In this document: in pieces, positions 1 to 10,729 of the stretch
Layout of the letters: each line of letters starts with the position of its first letter
Position numbering within the stretch: the first letter of the stretch is position 1
Source of the DNA: Ascarosepion bandense
Lineage: Eukaryota; Mollusca; Cephalopoda; Sepiida; Sepiidae
Direction of reading: 5' to 3'
Assembly: GCA_037127315.1 (NCBI GenBank)
Contig: JBBBDQ010001027.1
Coordinates: 2,899,501 to 2,963,500 of the forward strand
Length of the DNA stretch: 64,000 bases
Position numbers and translations under genes: made by a program
The notes under the pieces: generated by a model
Told to the model about the DNA's origin: nothing
Databases searched by the model: none
The model's input: the letters and a program-made list of their open reading frames with translations, nothing else

Positions 1-362
1 TTTGGCCCGGTTATATGTCCGGGAAGACCCACTATAAAATGACTTTGTGTCACATCTAATCTTGCGTGGGAAGGTTGGTAAATACCGTTGCTGTTTTTCA
101 AGCACCATTGAACAATGGCGAGATTTGTGAGTCACAAATTTTAATAAAACCAAACGATTCCCCCCTCCCCCCAAGAATTATGCCATGTCGAACATGACCG
201 TCTTTTTCTTCTCAGCTATAACTTGTCTGTTCCATGCGATCATTTTTTGTTCCATCCTCATTTTGATCTCGGGTTCATTATCGAATCACGTATTTTCTCG
301 ATTCCTTCTCGCGAGATTTTAACAGATTCTTCCGTCTTGTTTTAACTGCTCTCGCTCGAAAG
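1..362. other. No gene seen
   Basis: AT-leaning single-copy-looking sequence with no convincing open frame, RNA gene or repeat that I recognise. A short C-rich run lies near 161-173. Confidence 0.4.

Positions 363-408
<46 letters not shown>
363..408. repeat. (TTA)n microsatellite
   Basis: About 15 uninterrupted TTA units. The antisense translation gives a run of isoleucine that is not a real protein. Confidence 0.95.
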
Positions 409-581
409 GTCTACAAGTTGGAGTGAAGCATGTCAACAAGGTTACGGACGAAAACCAATTACAGAATATCATTTTGAACATTTTGTTTACCCCCGACAGT
501 AACGGAGAAACATCCGTAACGTAATTCTATTCGACAAAAACAAAAAATGTACATGATTCACGTTAAGTGAATATGATTCAT

Positions 582-614
<33 letters not shown>
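582..614. repeat. (GATA)n microsatellite, left block
   Basis: Eight GATA units to the left of the tRNA-like element at 672-749. With the block at 758-816 it brackets that element, as if the element had landed inside one GATA tract. Confidence 0.95.
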
Positions 615-615
<1 letters not shown>

Positions 616-671
616 AACAAACTGAGATTTTCTAAGTGCAGCTTAGATGTGGCACAAGGACGAAAGTATGG

Positions 672-749
672 GGCACCCAGTGAGGATCGAACGCACTCCT
701 TAACTGTAATGGTTCTAGATAGACAAGTTTGCTAACCATTACACCATTA
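672..749 (-). repeat. tRNA-like sequence (SINE head or tRNA pseudogene)
   Basis: On the minus strand the sequence has an A-box-like TGGTGTAATGGTTAGC (near 731-746) and a B-box-like GTTCGATCC (near 684-692), spaced as in a tRNA gene. I do not see a clean acceptor stem or anticodon arm, so a SINE head or decayed tRNA gene is more likely than a functional tRNA. GATA repeats lie on both sides. Confidence 0.55.
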
Positions 750-756
750 AAGACTG

Positions 757-757
<1 letters not shown>

Positions 758-816
<59 letters not shown>
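758..816. repeat. (GATA)n microsatellite, right block
   Basis: About 14 GATA units directly after the tRNA-like element. Confidence 0.95.
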
Positions 817-817
<1 letters not shown>

Positions 818-1036
818 TGAACTTACTTTATTGAAAGTACAGGGAAACTAAACAATGAATATAAGCACAGCCACATAGATGACTATGTGTTTGTGCAGTG
901 GGGACAATGTTGTTTGCGTCAAACACCTTTCCAGATGGTCCTGTACAGTTGTCAAACAACGAAATGGCCAATAGTTGTAAAACAATGTTTAGAAGTTGAG
1001 AACCAGACCTGTCTAAGGATCCTCGTTATGATGATA

Positions 1037-1275
1037 AATTGCATCCGGCAGCAAGGCCTTTGATTGGGTGTTTGTGAAGAGCATGGAACGACTTCTTAAT
1101 CGCTATTGTTCCCAGATACAGCATGACACGGAGTGGTTACACCTGTTAGGGTCCCGGCTATGAGCAAATAGTTTATTCCCAAACTGAGGTCAAAACACGA
1201 TGAAAGTAAAAGAATAGACTTTTATAAAAATATGTACATAAAAATAGACTTTTATAGAAATAATACATTTTTGAA
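1037..1275 (+). repeat. Dispersed repeat, family shared with 42112-42335
   Basis: The segment with TTGCATCCGGCAGCAAGGCC, then GTTCCCAGATACA, then TAGGGTCCCGGCTATGAG and a tail with ATAGACTTTTATA is clearly alignable by eye with 42112-42335. The two copies differ by many substitutions. No coding potential is seen. The family is not identified. Confidence 0.7.
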
Positions 1276-1617
1276 GGAAAAATAGTGCCAACAATACATT
1301 TTTGAAGAAAAATTATTGCCATGACACATTTTTGAAGGAAAAAAATATTCTCGGCAAAACATTTTTGAATGCAAAACTAGAAGACATCTTCAGTTTTCTA
1401 AAACAAATAAATATAAAAACAAAAAAATTCATTAAGATGTGAATAAATTAACCTTCTCACTATAACTGAACATTAAAAAATACTTTAAAACCCCACCTTT
1501 TTGGCATTAAATAACCCACAGCGATTGATATGCCGTTAAATAAAATTCAAATTCAAACCTATCTAAGATTTCATTTTCTTTTGTTTTGTTTCCACAGAAA
1601 TACTTAATAGGCATTAC
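1276..1617. other. AT-rich sequence with short direct repeats
   Basis: Three imperfect repeats of a motif around CATTTTTGAAGGAAAAA occur between about 1263 and 1375. The rest is AT-rich with no gene seen. Confidence 0.5.
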
Positions 1618-1963
1618 AATTTTTTTTTTTTGTTTATGATTCAATTCGCCCCAAACTAGGTGATAATATCACTAAGACTCAAGGAGTTCGTCATTTATCC
1701 ATCGCACCCACATGGGTCATTGAGCAGCAACTTTTTGTTGCTGTTCTGTAACAAACTGTTTTTTACGGGGCAGGGTTGTTAGCCCTGCACCCAACCCCCA
1801 AACATCCAAACCTGGAGGACTGGTGGACCATTCTTGGTCCTTACGTTTACAGCATCTGGTATTCCCAAATGGTCACCCGTTTAAGTACTGACCAGGCTCG
1901 ATGCTGCTTAACTTCGGTGATCAGACGGGAACCGGTGTATTCAACACGATATAGCCATAGACT
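1618..1963 (-). mobile_element. 5S rRNA-headed SINE (SINE3-like)
   Basis: Read on the minus strand, the element starts with an almost full-length 5S rRNA-like head (1963 to 1848). A body follows with two short perfect hairpins, CAGCAAC/GTTGCTG (1725-1743) and GCAGGG/CCCTGC (1770-1788). It ends in an A-rich tail, seen as T's at 1620-1631 on the plus strand. A 5S head plus body plus A-rich tail is the architecture of SINE3-class retroposons. The alternative is a 5S pseudogene inserted beside an unrelated repeat. No clear target duplication was found. Confidence 0.7.
1848..1963 (-). pseudogene. 5S rRNA-like sequence
   Basis: About 116 nt on the minus strand follow 5S rRNA from its 5' end (GTCTATGGC) to its 3' end (GATGCTGTA). 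Recognisable parts include ACCGGTTCCCGTCTGATCAC, the AAGTTAAGCAGC helix region, and the box C region around CTGGTCAGTACTT followed by GGGTGACC. Substitutions are spread through it and no T-run terminator follows, so it is probably the promoter head of a SINE rather than a functional 5S gene. Confidence 0.8.
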
Positions 1964-2281
1964 AGACGCAAGAAGTTGCTAGGAGTGAAAAAGAATGAGA
2001 AAATTTTAGAAGGAAGCAGCACTCCAGCCTAGGGCAGGAAACAAGGGATAAATCTGTACTCCTGTTCAAAAGACCGTGTAGGAGAACGAACTGCTTCTAC
2101 TGAGGCAAATAAATAAATAGTAAATAAAATTTCATAGTTCAGAGGAAGACGTTAGGATAATGTTGGGGTAGACTTTAAAAGAAACCGAAAAACCATTAAT
2201 AAAATTGAAACGACGTTTAAAACTCTACCCCTGATCAAAAGACCGGGGAAATGTGTGAACAAAAAATAATTATATATCATT
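1964..2281. other. LINE 3' UTR-like fragment, no gene
   Basis: Around 2025-2075 a stretch with GGAAACAAGGGATAA and CCTGTTCAAAAGAC resembles the LINE 3' region repeated at 20901-21190. The rest shows nothing recognisable. Confidence 0.35.
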
Positions 2282-2575
2282 CAGTTAAGTGCCATACGTG
2301 AAACACGCTTGGGCGATCATGTCTCTTTCGAGACATGACTGACTGGGCAGAAGATTATTCCGCAGTAGGTTGACATTACATTCTGCGGTAGACTGGTAGC
2401 CAGCCAAGGCTATAGAATCAAATCTGTCCTGCTATTTAACCCATAACTGGAGGGAAGAGACGGATTAACACATTTCCCAAGAGTATTTGTGCGTAAGTGA
2501 ATGCAATGGAATCAACTGGAATTCGAACTCGGCTCCCCGACTTCTCGTTCCTAGCCGATATCCACTATAAACTAC
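2282..2575 (-). mobile_element. tRNA-derived SINE, family A
   Basis: Minus-strand SINE. Its 3' tail (GTGCCATACGTGAAACACGC on the plus strand near 2290) and body (TCTGCGGTAGACTGGTAGCC) are shared with about ten other copies in the window. The tRNA-like head lies at about 2515-2570, with the B-box-like GTTCGAATTCCAG on the minus strand. It has no coding capacity. The family resembles the tRNA-derived retroposons described from octopus, from memory only. Confidence 0.85.
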
Positions 2576-2719
2576 TGTAAAATCAGCAGATAACGAAGAA
2601 AAATATACTTAAGAGTAAACGCAGGAAATAAAGAAACTACGCACGATAAACATTCTTTACAAATATTAAATAAGCGAACAGCACAACCCTTTATAGATAT
2701 ATATGGGAAATAAGAAATT

Positions 2720-2943
2720 CACTGATCGCCTTTATTTTTTTAAGTTTACCTTTTATTGTGTTTTCTTTTTTTTAATTTTCTTTCTTTTTTTCCTTCCTTT
2801 TACCCTTTAGTTTTTTTGTTTCTTTTTCTCGTTTGTTTTTTTTCTATTCTCCAACATTTTATCGTTATTTCTCATTTAACTTCTTATTCTCTCTCACTTT
2901 CTTCTTCTATACCACTCTCTCATTCTCTCTTCCAACTTTTCCT

Positions 2944-2974
<31 letters not shown>

Positions 2975-3540
2975 ACGCACAAACACACACAGACTTATTT
3001 CGTCTCTTCTTATCTAGTTAATCTTTTGCCTCAATCCATTGGCAGCCATCTTGAATAAAAAGGCATGCTGAATTGTTTTAAACAATAAAAGGTCAATGAT
3101 GGTTTTTTATTTCTGTTTTTTTTTATCCTTTTATTCTCGCACTCTTTCTCTCCCCCTCCCTCTCTCTCTCTCTCTTTTTGTTTCGCTTTCTCTTTTAGGA
3201 TTTTTATTTGCCTGTTATATTTCCCCCCCCTCTCGTATATTCTCAATATCTCTTTTCGCAGTTCCTCTGCTTTTTTTCTCTGTTTCTTTCTCCACTCACT
3301 CACTATTCTCTCTTTTTATACGTCTGCTTTTTTTTACCCCTCTCTCTCTCTTTCTTTCCCTCTTTCTCGCTGCCTCTTTCTTTCTTCCTATCACATTCTT
3401 TTTATTCTCTCTCCGTCTTTTTAGCTCGACCATTCCTCTCCTTTTCTTCCTTTTCTCGCTTTCTCTCTCGCATTTGCTCTCTCTTTCTCATTTTCACTTT
3501 TTATATTTCCACTCTTTTCCTTTTGCATAACCTTTCTCTT
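2720..3540. repeat. Pyrimidine-rich low-complexity tract
   Basis: Almost pure C/T on the plus strand, with a (CT)n run at about 2948-2974 and another near 3160-3175. Long open frames rich in S, F and L here come from composition and are not genes. Confidence 0.9.
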
Positions 3541-6500
3541 TCTCTCATTTTCCTTCCCTCTCTCTCATATTCACTCTTTCTTCCATTTTCCCTCTTTCTC
3601 TCTCATATTCACTCTTTTCTTCCATTTTCCCTCCTTTCTTCTCTCTCATATTCACTCTCTTTCTTCCATTTTCCTCCTTCTCTCATATTCACTCTCTTTC
3701 TTCCATTTTTCCCTCCTTCTTCATATTCACTCTCTTCTTCCATTTTCCCTCCTTCTCTCTCATATTCACTCTCTCTTTCTTCCATTTTCCTCCTCCTTCT
3801 CCTTTCATATTCACTCTTTCTTCCATTTTCCTCCTTCTCTCTCATATTCACTCTCTTCTTCCATTTTCCTCCTTCTCTCATATTCACTCTCTTTCTTCCA
3901 TTTTTCCTCCTTCTCTCTCATTCACTTTTTTTTCCATTTTCCTTTCTCTCATATTCACTCTTTCTTCCATTTTCCTCCTTTCTCTCTCATATTCACCTCT
4001 TCTCTTCAATTTTCTCTCCTTCTCTCCATATCTGTTCTCTTCTTCCACCTTCCTCCTTCTCTCTCATATTCACTCTTTCTTCCATTTTCCCTCCCTCTTC
4101 TCTTCATATTCACTCTCTTTTCTTCCATTCTTCCCCTCCTTCTCTCTCATATTCACTCTCTTTCTTCCATTTTCCCTCCTTCTCTCTCATTCACTCTCTT
4201 TCTTTCCATTTCCTCCTTCTTCTCTCATATTCACTCTTTCTTCCATTTTCCCTCCTTCTCTCCTTCATTCAAAATTTCTTTCTTTCCATTTTTCCTCCTC
4301 TTCTCTCATTCACTCTCTTCTTCCATTTTCCTCCTCCTTCTTCTTATATTCACTTCTCTTTCTCTTTCCATTTTCCTCCTTCTCCTCCTCATTCACTTCT
4401 TCTTCCATTTTCCTCCTTCTCTCATATTCACTCTTTCTTCCATTTTCCCTCCTTCTCTCTCATATTCACTCTCCTTTCTTCCATTTTCCCTCCTTCTCTC
4501 TCATATTCTACTCTCTTTCTTCCATTTTCCTCCTTCTCTGTCCATATTCACTCTCTTTTCTTTCCATTTCCTCCTTCTCTATCATATTCACTCTCTTTCT
4601 TCCATTTTCCATCCTTCTCATCATATTCACTCTCTTCTTCAATTTTCCCTCCTTCTCTCTCATATTCACTCTCTTCTTCCATTTTCTCCTTCTCATCATA
4701 TTCACCTTCTTTCTTCCATTTTCCCTTCTCTCTCATATTCACTCTCTTTCTTCCATTTTCCTCCTTTCTCTCATATTCACTCTTCTTCCATTTTCCTCCT
4801 TCTCATATTCACTCTCTTTCTTCCATTTTCCTCCTTCTCTCTCTCATGTATTCACTTCCTTTCTCTTCCATTTTCCTCCTTCTCTCTCACATTCACTCTC
4901 TTTTCTTACATTTTCCCTCCTTCTCTCTCATATTCACTCTTCTTTCCATTTTCCTCCTTTCTCTCTCATATTCACTCTCTTTCTTCCATTTTTTCCTCCT
5001 TCTCTCTCATATTCACTCTCTTTCTTCCATTTTTCCTCCTTCTCTCTGAATATTCACTCTCTTTCTTCCATTTTCCTCCTTCTCTCTAATATTCACTTCC
5101 TTCTTCCATTTTCCCTCCTTTTCTCTCAGTATATTCACTCTTTCTTCCATTTTCCCTCCTTTCTCCTTCATATTCACTCTCTTTCTTCCATTTTCCCTCC
5201 TTCTCTCTCATATTCACTCTCTTTCTTCCATTTTCCTCCTTTCTATCATATTCACTGTCTTTCTTCCATTTCCCTCCTTCTCTATCATATTCACTCTCTT
5301 TCTTCCATTTTCCCTCCTTCTCTATCATATCCACTCTCTTTCTTCCATTTACCCTTCTCCTTCTCTCTCATATTCACTCTCTTTCTTCCATTTTCCCTCC
5401 TTCTCTATCATATTCACTCTCTTTCTTCCATTTTCCCTCCTTCTCTCTCATATTCACTCTCTTTCTTCCATTTTCCCTCCTTCTCTCTCATATTCACTCT
5501 TTCTTCCATTTTCCCTCCTTCTCTCTCATATTCACTCTCTTTCTTCCATTTTCCCTCCTTCTCTCTCATATTCACTCTCTTTCTTCCATTTTCCCTCCTT
5601 CTCTATCATATTCACTCTCTTTCTTCCATTTTCCCTCCTTCACTCTCATATTCACCTCTTTCTTCCATTTTCCTCCTTCTTCATCATATTCACTTCCTTT
5701 CTTCCATTTTCCCTCCTCTTTCTCTCATATTCACTCTCTTTCTTCCATTTTTCCTCCTTCTCTCTATATTCATTTCTTTCTTCCATTTTCCTCCTTTCTT
5801 TCCTCTCCCCCATATTCACTCTCTTCTTCCATTTTCTCTCCTCTCTCTCATATTCACTCTCTTTCTTCCATTTTCCCTCCTTCTCTCTACATATTCACTC
5901 TCTTTCTTCCATTTTTCCTCCTTCTCTCTCATTCACTCTCTTTCTTCCATTTTCCCTCCTTCTCTCTCATATTCACTCTCTTTCTCTTCCATTTTCCCTC
6001 CTTCTCTCTCATATTCACTCTCTTTCTTCCATTTTCCCTCCCTCTCTCTCATATTCACTCTTTCTTCCATTTTCCCTCCTTCTCTCTCATATTCACTTCC
6101 TTTCCATTTTCCTCCTTCTCTCTCATATTCACTCTCTTTCTTCACCGATTTTTCCTCCTTCTCTTCTCATATTCACTCTCTTCTTCCGCTCTTCTCTCCT
6201 TCTCTCTCATATTCACTCTCTTTCTTCCATTTTCCCTCCTTCTCTCATATTCACCTTCTTCCATTTTCCCTCCTCCTTCTCTCTCATATTCACTCTTCTC
6301 TTCCATTTTCCTCCTTCTCCTCATTCTCACTTTCTTTCTTCCATTTTCCCCTCCTTCTCTCTCATTCACTCTCTTTCTTCCATTTTCCCTCCTTCTCTCT
6401 CATATTCACTCTCTTTCTTCCATTTTCCCTCCTTCCTCTCCTCATATTCACTCTCTTCTTCCATTTTCCCTCCTTCTCTCTCATTCACTCTCTTCTTCCA

Positions 6501-7420
6501 TTTTCCTCCTTCTCTCTCATATTCACTCTTTCTTCCATTTTCCCTCCTTCTCTCTCATTCACTCTCTCTTTCTTCCATTTTTCCCTCCTTCTCTCTCATA
6601 TTCACTCTCTTTCTTCCATTCTTTCTCCCTCCTTCTCTCTCATATTCACTCTTTCTTCCATTTTCCCTCCTCTCTCTTCATATTCACTCTTTCTCTCCAT
6701 TTTCCCTCCTTTCTCTCTCATATTCACTCTCTCTTCCATTTTCCTCCTTCTCTCTCATATTCACTTCCCTTTCTTCCATTTTTCCTCCCCTTCTCTCCTC
6801 ATATTCACTCTCTTTCTTCCATTTTCCCTCCTTCTCTCTCATATTCACTCTCTTTCTCTTCCATTTTTCCCCCTTCTCTCTCATATTCACTCTCTTTCTT
6901 CCATTTCTCCCTCCTTCTCTCCCTCATATATTCACTCTTCTTCCATTTTCCTCCTTCTCTCTCTACATTCACTCTCTTTCTTCCATTTTCCCTCCTTCTC
7001 TCTTCCATATTCACTCTCTTCTTCCATTTTCTCTCCTTCTCTCTCATATTCACTCTCTTTCTTCCATTTTCCTCCTTCTCTCTCTCATATCTCCTTCTTC
7101 CATTTTCCTCTCCTTCTCTCCTCATATTCACTCTCTTTCTTCCATTTTTCTCCTTCTCTCTCATATTCACACTCTTTCTTCCATTTTTCCTCCTTCTCTC
7201 TCATATTCACTCTCTTTCTTCCATTTTCCCTCCTTCTCTCTCATATTCACTCTCTTTCTTCCATTTTCCCTCCTTCTCTCTCATATTCACTCTCTTTCTT
7301 CCATTTTCCCTCCTTCTCTCTCATATTCACTCTCTTTCTTCCATTTTCCCTCCTTCTCTCTCATATTCACTCTCTTTCTTCCATTTCCCTCCTTCTCTAT
7401 CATATTCACTCTCTTTCTCT
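3540..7420. repeat. 40-bp pyrimidine minisatellite array
   Basis: Tandem array of about 97 copies. The unit runs CATATTCACTCTCTTT, CTTCCATTTTCCC, TCCTTCTCTCT, 40 bp in the clean copies (for example those at 7201-7400). Single-base indels are frequent in the centre of the array and rare toward 5380-5650 and 7190-7400. The unit length is not a multiple of 3, so the 613-codon open frame is an artefact of stop-poor composition. Confidence 0.95.
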
Positions 7421-8010
7421 CATTATTTAATTTTCCGTCCTTCTCTCTCATATTTTCTTTTTCTCGCTTGTTCCCTCCTTGTCTCTCATATTCTCTCTCT
7501 TTCTATCATTTTCCTTATTTCTCTCTCATATTCTCTCTTTTTCCCTCCTTCTCTCTCATTTTTTCTTTTTCTCCCATTTTTCCTTCTTCTCTCTCATATT
7601 CTCTGTCTTTCTCCCATTTTCTCTCCTTCTCTCTCATATTCTCTTTCTTTCTCTCATTTCCGTCCTTCTCTCTCATACTCTCTCTCTTTTTCTCATTTTC
7701 CCTCTTTCTCTCTCATATTTTCTTTTTCTCCCATTTTCCCACTTTCTCTCTCATATTCTCTCTCTTTCTCTTATTTTCCATCCTTCTCTCTTATATTTAC
7801 TCTCTTTTTCTCCCCTTGTCTCTCATATTCTCTCTCATTCTTTCATTTTCCCTCCTTTTCTCTCATATTTTCTCTCTCTCTATCATTTTCTCTCCTTTTC
7901 TCTCATATTTTATCTCTTTCATTTTCTCTCCATCTCTCTCATATTCTGTGTCTTTCTATCATTTTCCCTCCTTCTCTCTCATATTCTCTCTCTTTCTCTA
8001 ATTTTTGCTT
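7420..8010. repeat. Diverged flank of the minisatellite
   Basis: The same theme as the 40-bp array, but with CATATTCTCTCTCTTT and CTCTCATTTTCC replacing the usual halves. It looks like an older or independently drifting sub-array at the edge of the main one. Confidence 0.8.
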
Positions 8011-8589
8011 TTTTATTACTAATCTTTTTCTTTGTCTCTCTTTTTTCTCATCATCATTTCATTCTTCCTATTACTTTCTCTGATATTTTAATTTCTTTCT
8101 TTCAATCTTGCTTTTTTCTTTCTCTTTCTCTATCATTCTCCATCTTTTTTCTTTCAATATCTTCCGTTTATATCCCTTCTTTCTCTCAACCTCTCTCTCG
8201 CTTTCTTGTTGTCCATCTGTGTTTCATTATAGCCTTTCTTCTTTCTCTTCTATACAAGAAGTGTTTTCATAATTGAATCCAGTCATAAAAATTCAGGTTT
8301 TTTTATCGCATACACTTATATGATTTTTTCTTCTTTCCTGAACATAAAAAAGCCATTTACTTCTTAAAGAAACTTTGATGCTTTTTTCCGTATGTTACAA
8401 TTTTCTTTCTTGAATTGTCTAAAGTTATTTGAAAAGGTTAAGCTTTTTTCGCAGACGACATTTACCGGCCATTATCACTCTTATATTAGTTACATACTTG
8501 TGTTAAAAACTTTAAAACTTAAAGCAGCAACTAGTTTTAATCTTTTAAAAATGACTTCTTCCCAAAATCAAAAGACGACTCAGTTATAT
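8011..8589. other. No gene seen
   Basis: Pyrimidine-rich until about 8250, then AT-rich sequence without a supported gene. Confidence 0.4.
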
Positions 8590-9030
8590 TATTGGTCGTA
8601 ACGTGGAGTCTCCTCAATCATTTTCTTGTGTCTTTTATATAAATAGTTTCTGGCAATTATTCGGATGAACTCTTCACTATGACGCCTAGATTTTATAAAT
8701 TTAAACCCAGTACAAGATTGGCGGTAAGCTCTCTTCAACTCAGACTTCAATTTACTGGATGTAACCGTAAGCCTAATGTTATTTTGTTTTCGCATAACTC
8801 TCGCTTATGGAACTCTCTTCTAGCTACATACTTCCCAACCAAATCTTCGATTTTCATAAATATAAATCGAGTGTTAATTTTTATCTATCCTTTTCCCTGA
8901 TTGCTCTTTAATTCTCTCCTCACTCTTTAATAATGTTATTCTTTTTTTCTATATATCTCACATTCAGTAACCCCTGGTGTGTTAGTGGTTGTGCCGCCTT
9001 GCATAGGTTAAAATAATAAATAAATAAATA
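8590..9030 (+). pseudogene. CR1/Jockey-like LINE 3' relic
   Basis: The frame near 8679-8900 contains SRLWNSLLATYFP, which matches the C-terminal RLWNSLP..CFP motif of the LINE relics at 35159 and 60839. It is followed by CCGCCTTGCATAGG near 8994, a decayed form of the family 3' end (GCCTTGCTTGGGGTGA). Only the last part of ORF2 and the 3' UTR remain. It is not functional. Confidence 0.55.
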
Positions 9031-9074
9031 TACATATATATATGTGAAAAGTGTATGTATATAATTACAAATAT

Positions 9075-9076
<2 letters not shown>

Positions 9077-9128
<52 letters not shown>
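9077..9128. repeat. (TA)n microsatellite
   Basis: About 26 uninterrupted TA units. Confidence 0.95.
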
Positions 9129-9131
<3 letters not shown>

Positions 9132-9262
9132 ATTTGTTATATATATTATATTGTTTACATATTATATATGCGTGGTACTTATTTAAAAGCGCTCAATATC
9201 AGTGATAGAGCAGATATATTTGTCTGACGATCGCAAGGGCTACAAACTCACACCTATCTATA

Positions 9263-9264
<2 letters not shown>

Positions 9265-9313
<49 letters not shown>

Positions 9314-9373
9314 AGAGAGAGAAAGAAAGAAAGAAAGAAGGATTGAAAAATACGAAGAAGAATTGGAAAACAT

Positions 9374-9411
<38 letters not shown>
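9265..9411. repeat. (TA)n, (GA)n and (GAAA)n compound microsatellites
   Basis: TA block at 9266-9310, then GA and GAAA repeats to about 9340, a short unique spacer, and a second TA block at 9376-9411. Confidence 0.9.
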
Positions 9412-9414
<3 letters not shown>

Positions 9415-9429
9415 AAAGAATAAAGATAA

Positions 9430-9621
9430 AAGAAAGTAATAATAATGTTCAAAACATTAATTGTGCTCAGTATAGAAATAGAGCAATGAATATTTATTAT
9501 AAGTTATAGTTTCTAACATGTACAAATTATACTTTGCTACAGAAGTGCACATTTTGTTTCGTCATCGAATTCGATGTCAAAACAAAATGTACACTTTTGT
9601 AGTAAATTATAATCTGTACAC

Positions 9622-9626
<5 letters not shown>
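9430..9626. repeat. Hammerhead family 2 relic, head-to-head palindrome
   Basis: The core at 9533-9605 is an imperfect inverted repeat centred on CATCGAATTCGATG. The minus strand reads GACGAAAC followed by a stem III-like ACAAAA...TCTGT and then A. The plus strand reads a mutated AAAAC followed by ACAAAA...TTTTGT and then A. So two 3' halves of a family 2 hammerhead are fused head to head. Neither has a CTGATGAG arm, so no active ribozyme is expected. The left flank (TATTTATTATAAGTTATAG) resembles the flank of the hammerhead at 62673. Confidence 0.6.

Positions 9627-9664
<38 letters not shown>
9627..9664. repeat. (TA)n microsatellite
   Basis: About 19 TA units directly after the hammerhead palindrome. 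Confidence 0.95.
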
Positions 9665-9667
<3 letters not shown>

Positions 9668-9774
9668 GGAGAAGAGAACCCACATTTTTTGAATTTCGAG
9701 TTTATTTCTTGAAAATAGTTTTCAATACAACATATATCGTAGTGCATAATATAATTACATACCTATACATAATC

Positions 9775-9960
9775 TCATCTGCAGACTGATGTGTTCCGTT
9801 GCATCACAGGTTTAAAACCCGACCGAATTGACATCAATCGGCGATTCTACCTCTGAGCTATGGGCGCACGGTAGAGGAAGGCGGAGTTTAGCGTGTTATG
9901 TACAATGTAAACATACGCCAGTATCCGAGAGTGTTCAAATTCTTAACTGACTGAATGATG
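9775..9960 (-). mobile_element. Degenerate tRNA-headed hammerhead element (family 1)
   Basis: On the minus strand it reads TACTGGCGTATG, ACACGCTAAA, CTTCCTCTACCG, then the A-box region GCGCCCATAGCTCAGAGGTAG, AATCGCCGA and a damaged B box (GGGTTTTAAACC). This is the order seen at 18475-18669. The ribozyme part is ruined: CTGATGAG is missing, although CAGTCTGCAGATGA of stem I remains. The first 2.7-kb tandem unit begins inside this element. Confidence 0.7.
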
Positions 9961-10171
9961 CGTAAATGTGTGAGTGGCTACTGTTTTCTCTAAGTCTACC
10001 ATTCCTCCATAATGTTCAATTTATAAGTTTATGTTTACAGAGAATTTATAATACGTTTATGTTTACAGAGAATTAGTAAAGATTGTTTTAATTGTGGATT
10101 TTCAAGAAAGAATCGTTTTTCTTTAACCGGTTTCAAATAAAAAAAAACACAAATTTTAAATTACAATTTAA

Positions 10172-10174
<3 letters not shown>

Positions 10175-10223
<49 letters not shown>
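10175..10223. repeat. (TA)n microsatellite
   Basis: TA tract of about 49 bp. The matching tract is shorter in units 2 and 3. Confidence 0.95.
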
Positions 10224-10225
<2 letters not shown>

Positions 10226-10440
10226 TACCGAGAATAATCATTAGGCAACCCCAGTTTTTAAAGAAAAGGATTTATTTCATACTATTTTTAGTATATATTG
10301 CCAAGTGGATAATTCTAAATGAAAATAGAATGGTTCTTTTGTTATTATTACTTTGCAAAATGTCACAAGTCAAATAGCGACAATTTAACCATCGCACTCT
10401 GTAGATTTTCTATATATATCTATATATGTCTATATATATA
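10224..10440 (+). repeat. Half TIR element (Tc1/mariner-like end)
   Basis: It starts ACTACCGAGAATAATCATTA and shares TGCCAAGTGGATAATTCTAA with the neighbouring TIR element. It ends in TATATA-rich DNA. Three similar copies, inverted, lie at 36570-37145. It is probably one end of a non-autonomous Tc1/mariner-like element inserted at TA. Confidence 0.6.
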
Positions 10441-10445
10441 GATAC

Positions 10446-10685
10446 ACTACCGGCCATAATTATTAGGCCACCCCAGTTTTTTAAAAGAAATAATGTATTT
10501 CATACTATTTTCAATATTTATTGCCAAGTGGATAATTCTAAATGAAAATAGAATGGTTCTTTTGTTAATACTGCACAATAACAGGTGCATCAAATGAACT
10601 GTTCTTGTGGCCAGTTTTTGTGATCTCTTCGGTATGAAATACATCATTTTTTAAAATTGTAGCGGCTTAATAATTACGTCTGATA

Positions 10686-10688
<3 letters not shown>
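10446..10688 (+). mobile_element. Non-autonomous TIR element (Tc1/mariner-like MITE), unit 1
   Basis: About 243 bp. The left end begins ACTACCGGCCATAATTATTA and the right end, reverse complemented, begins ATACTATCAGACGTAATTA. The similarity between ends extends about 60 bp, to ATGTATTTCATAC. It is flanked by TA-rich DNA, which fits the TA target preference of Tc1/mariner elements. It encodes no transposase. The short open frames across it are not genes. Confidence 0.65.

Positions 10689-10726
<38 letters not shown>

Positions 10727-10729
<3 letters not shown>

Noticed and set aside
672..749. Functional tRNA gene
   Set aside because: A and B box-like motifs are present, but I could not find a clean acceptor stem, anticodon arm or terminator. 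The GATA-flanked position fits a SINE head better.
1848..1963. Functional 5S rRNA gene
   Set aside because: Many substitutions, no T-run terminator on the minus strand and an attached SINE-like body with A-rich tail.
3208..5049. 613-codon plus-strand open frame rich in S, F, L and P
   Set aside because: It lies inside the 40-bp pyrimidine minisatellite. The unit is not a multiple of 3 and C/T-only DNA cannot form TAA, TAG or TGA, so the frame is open by composition.
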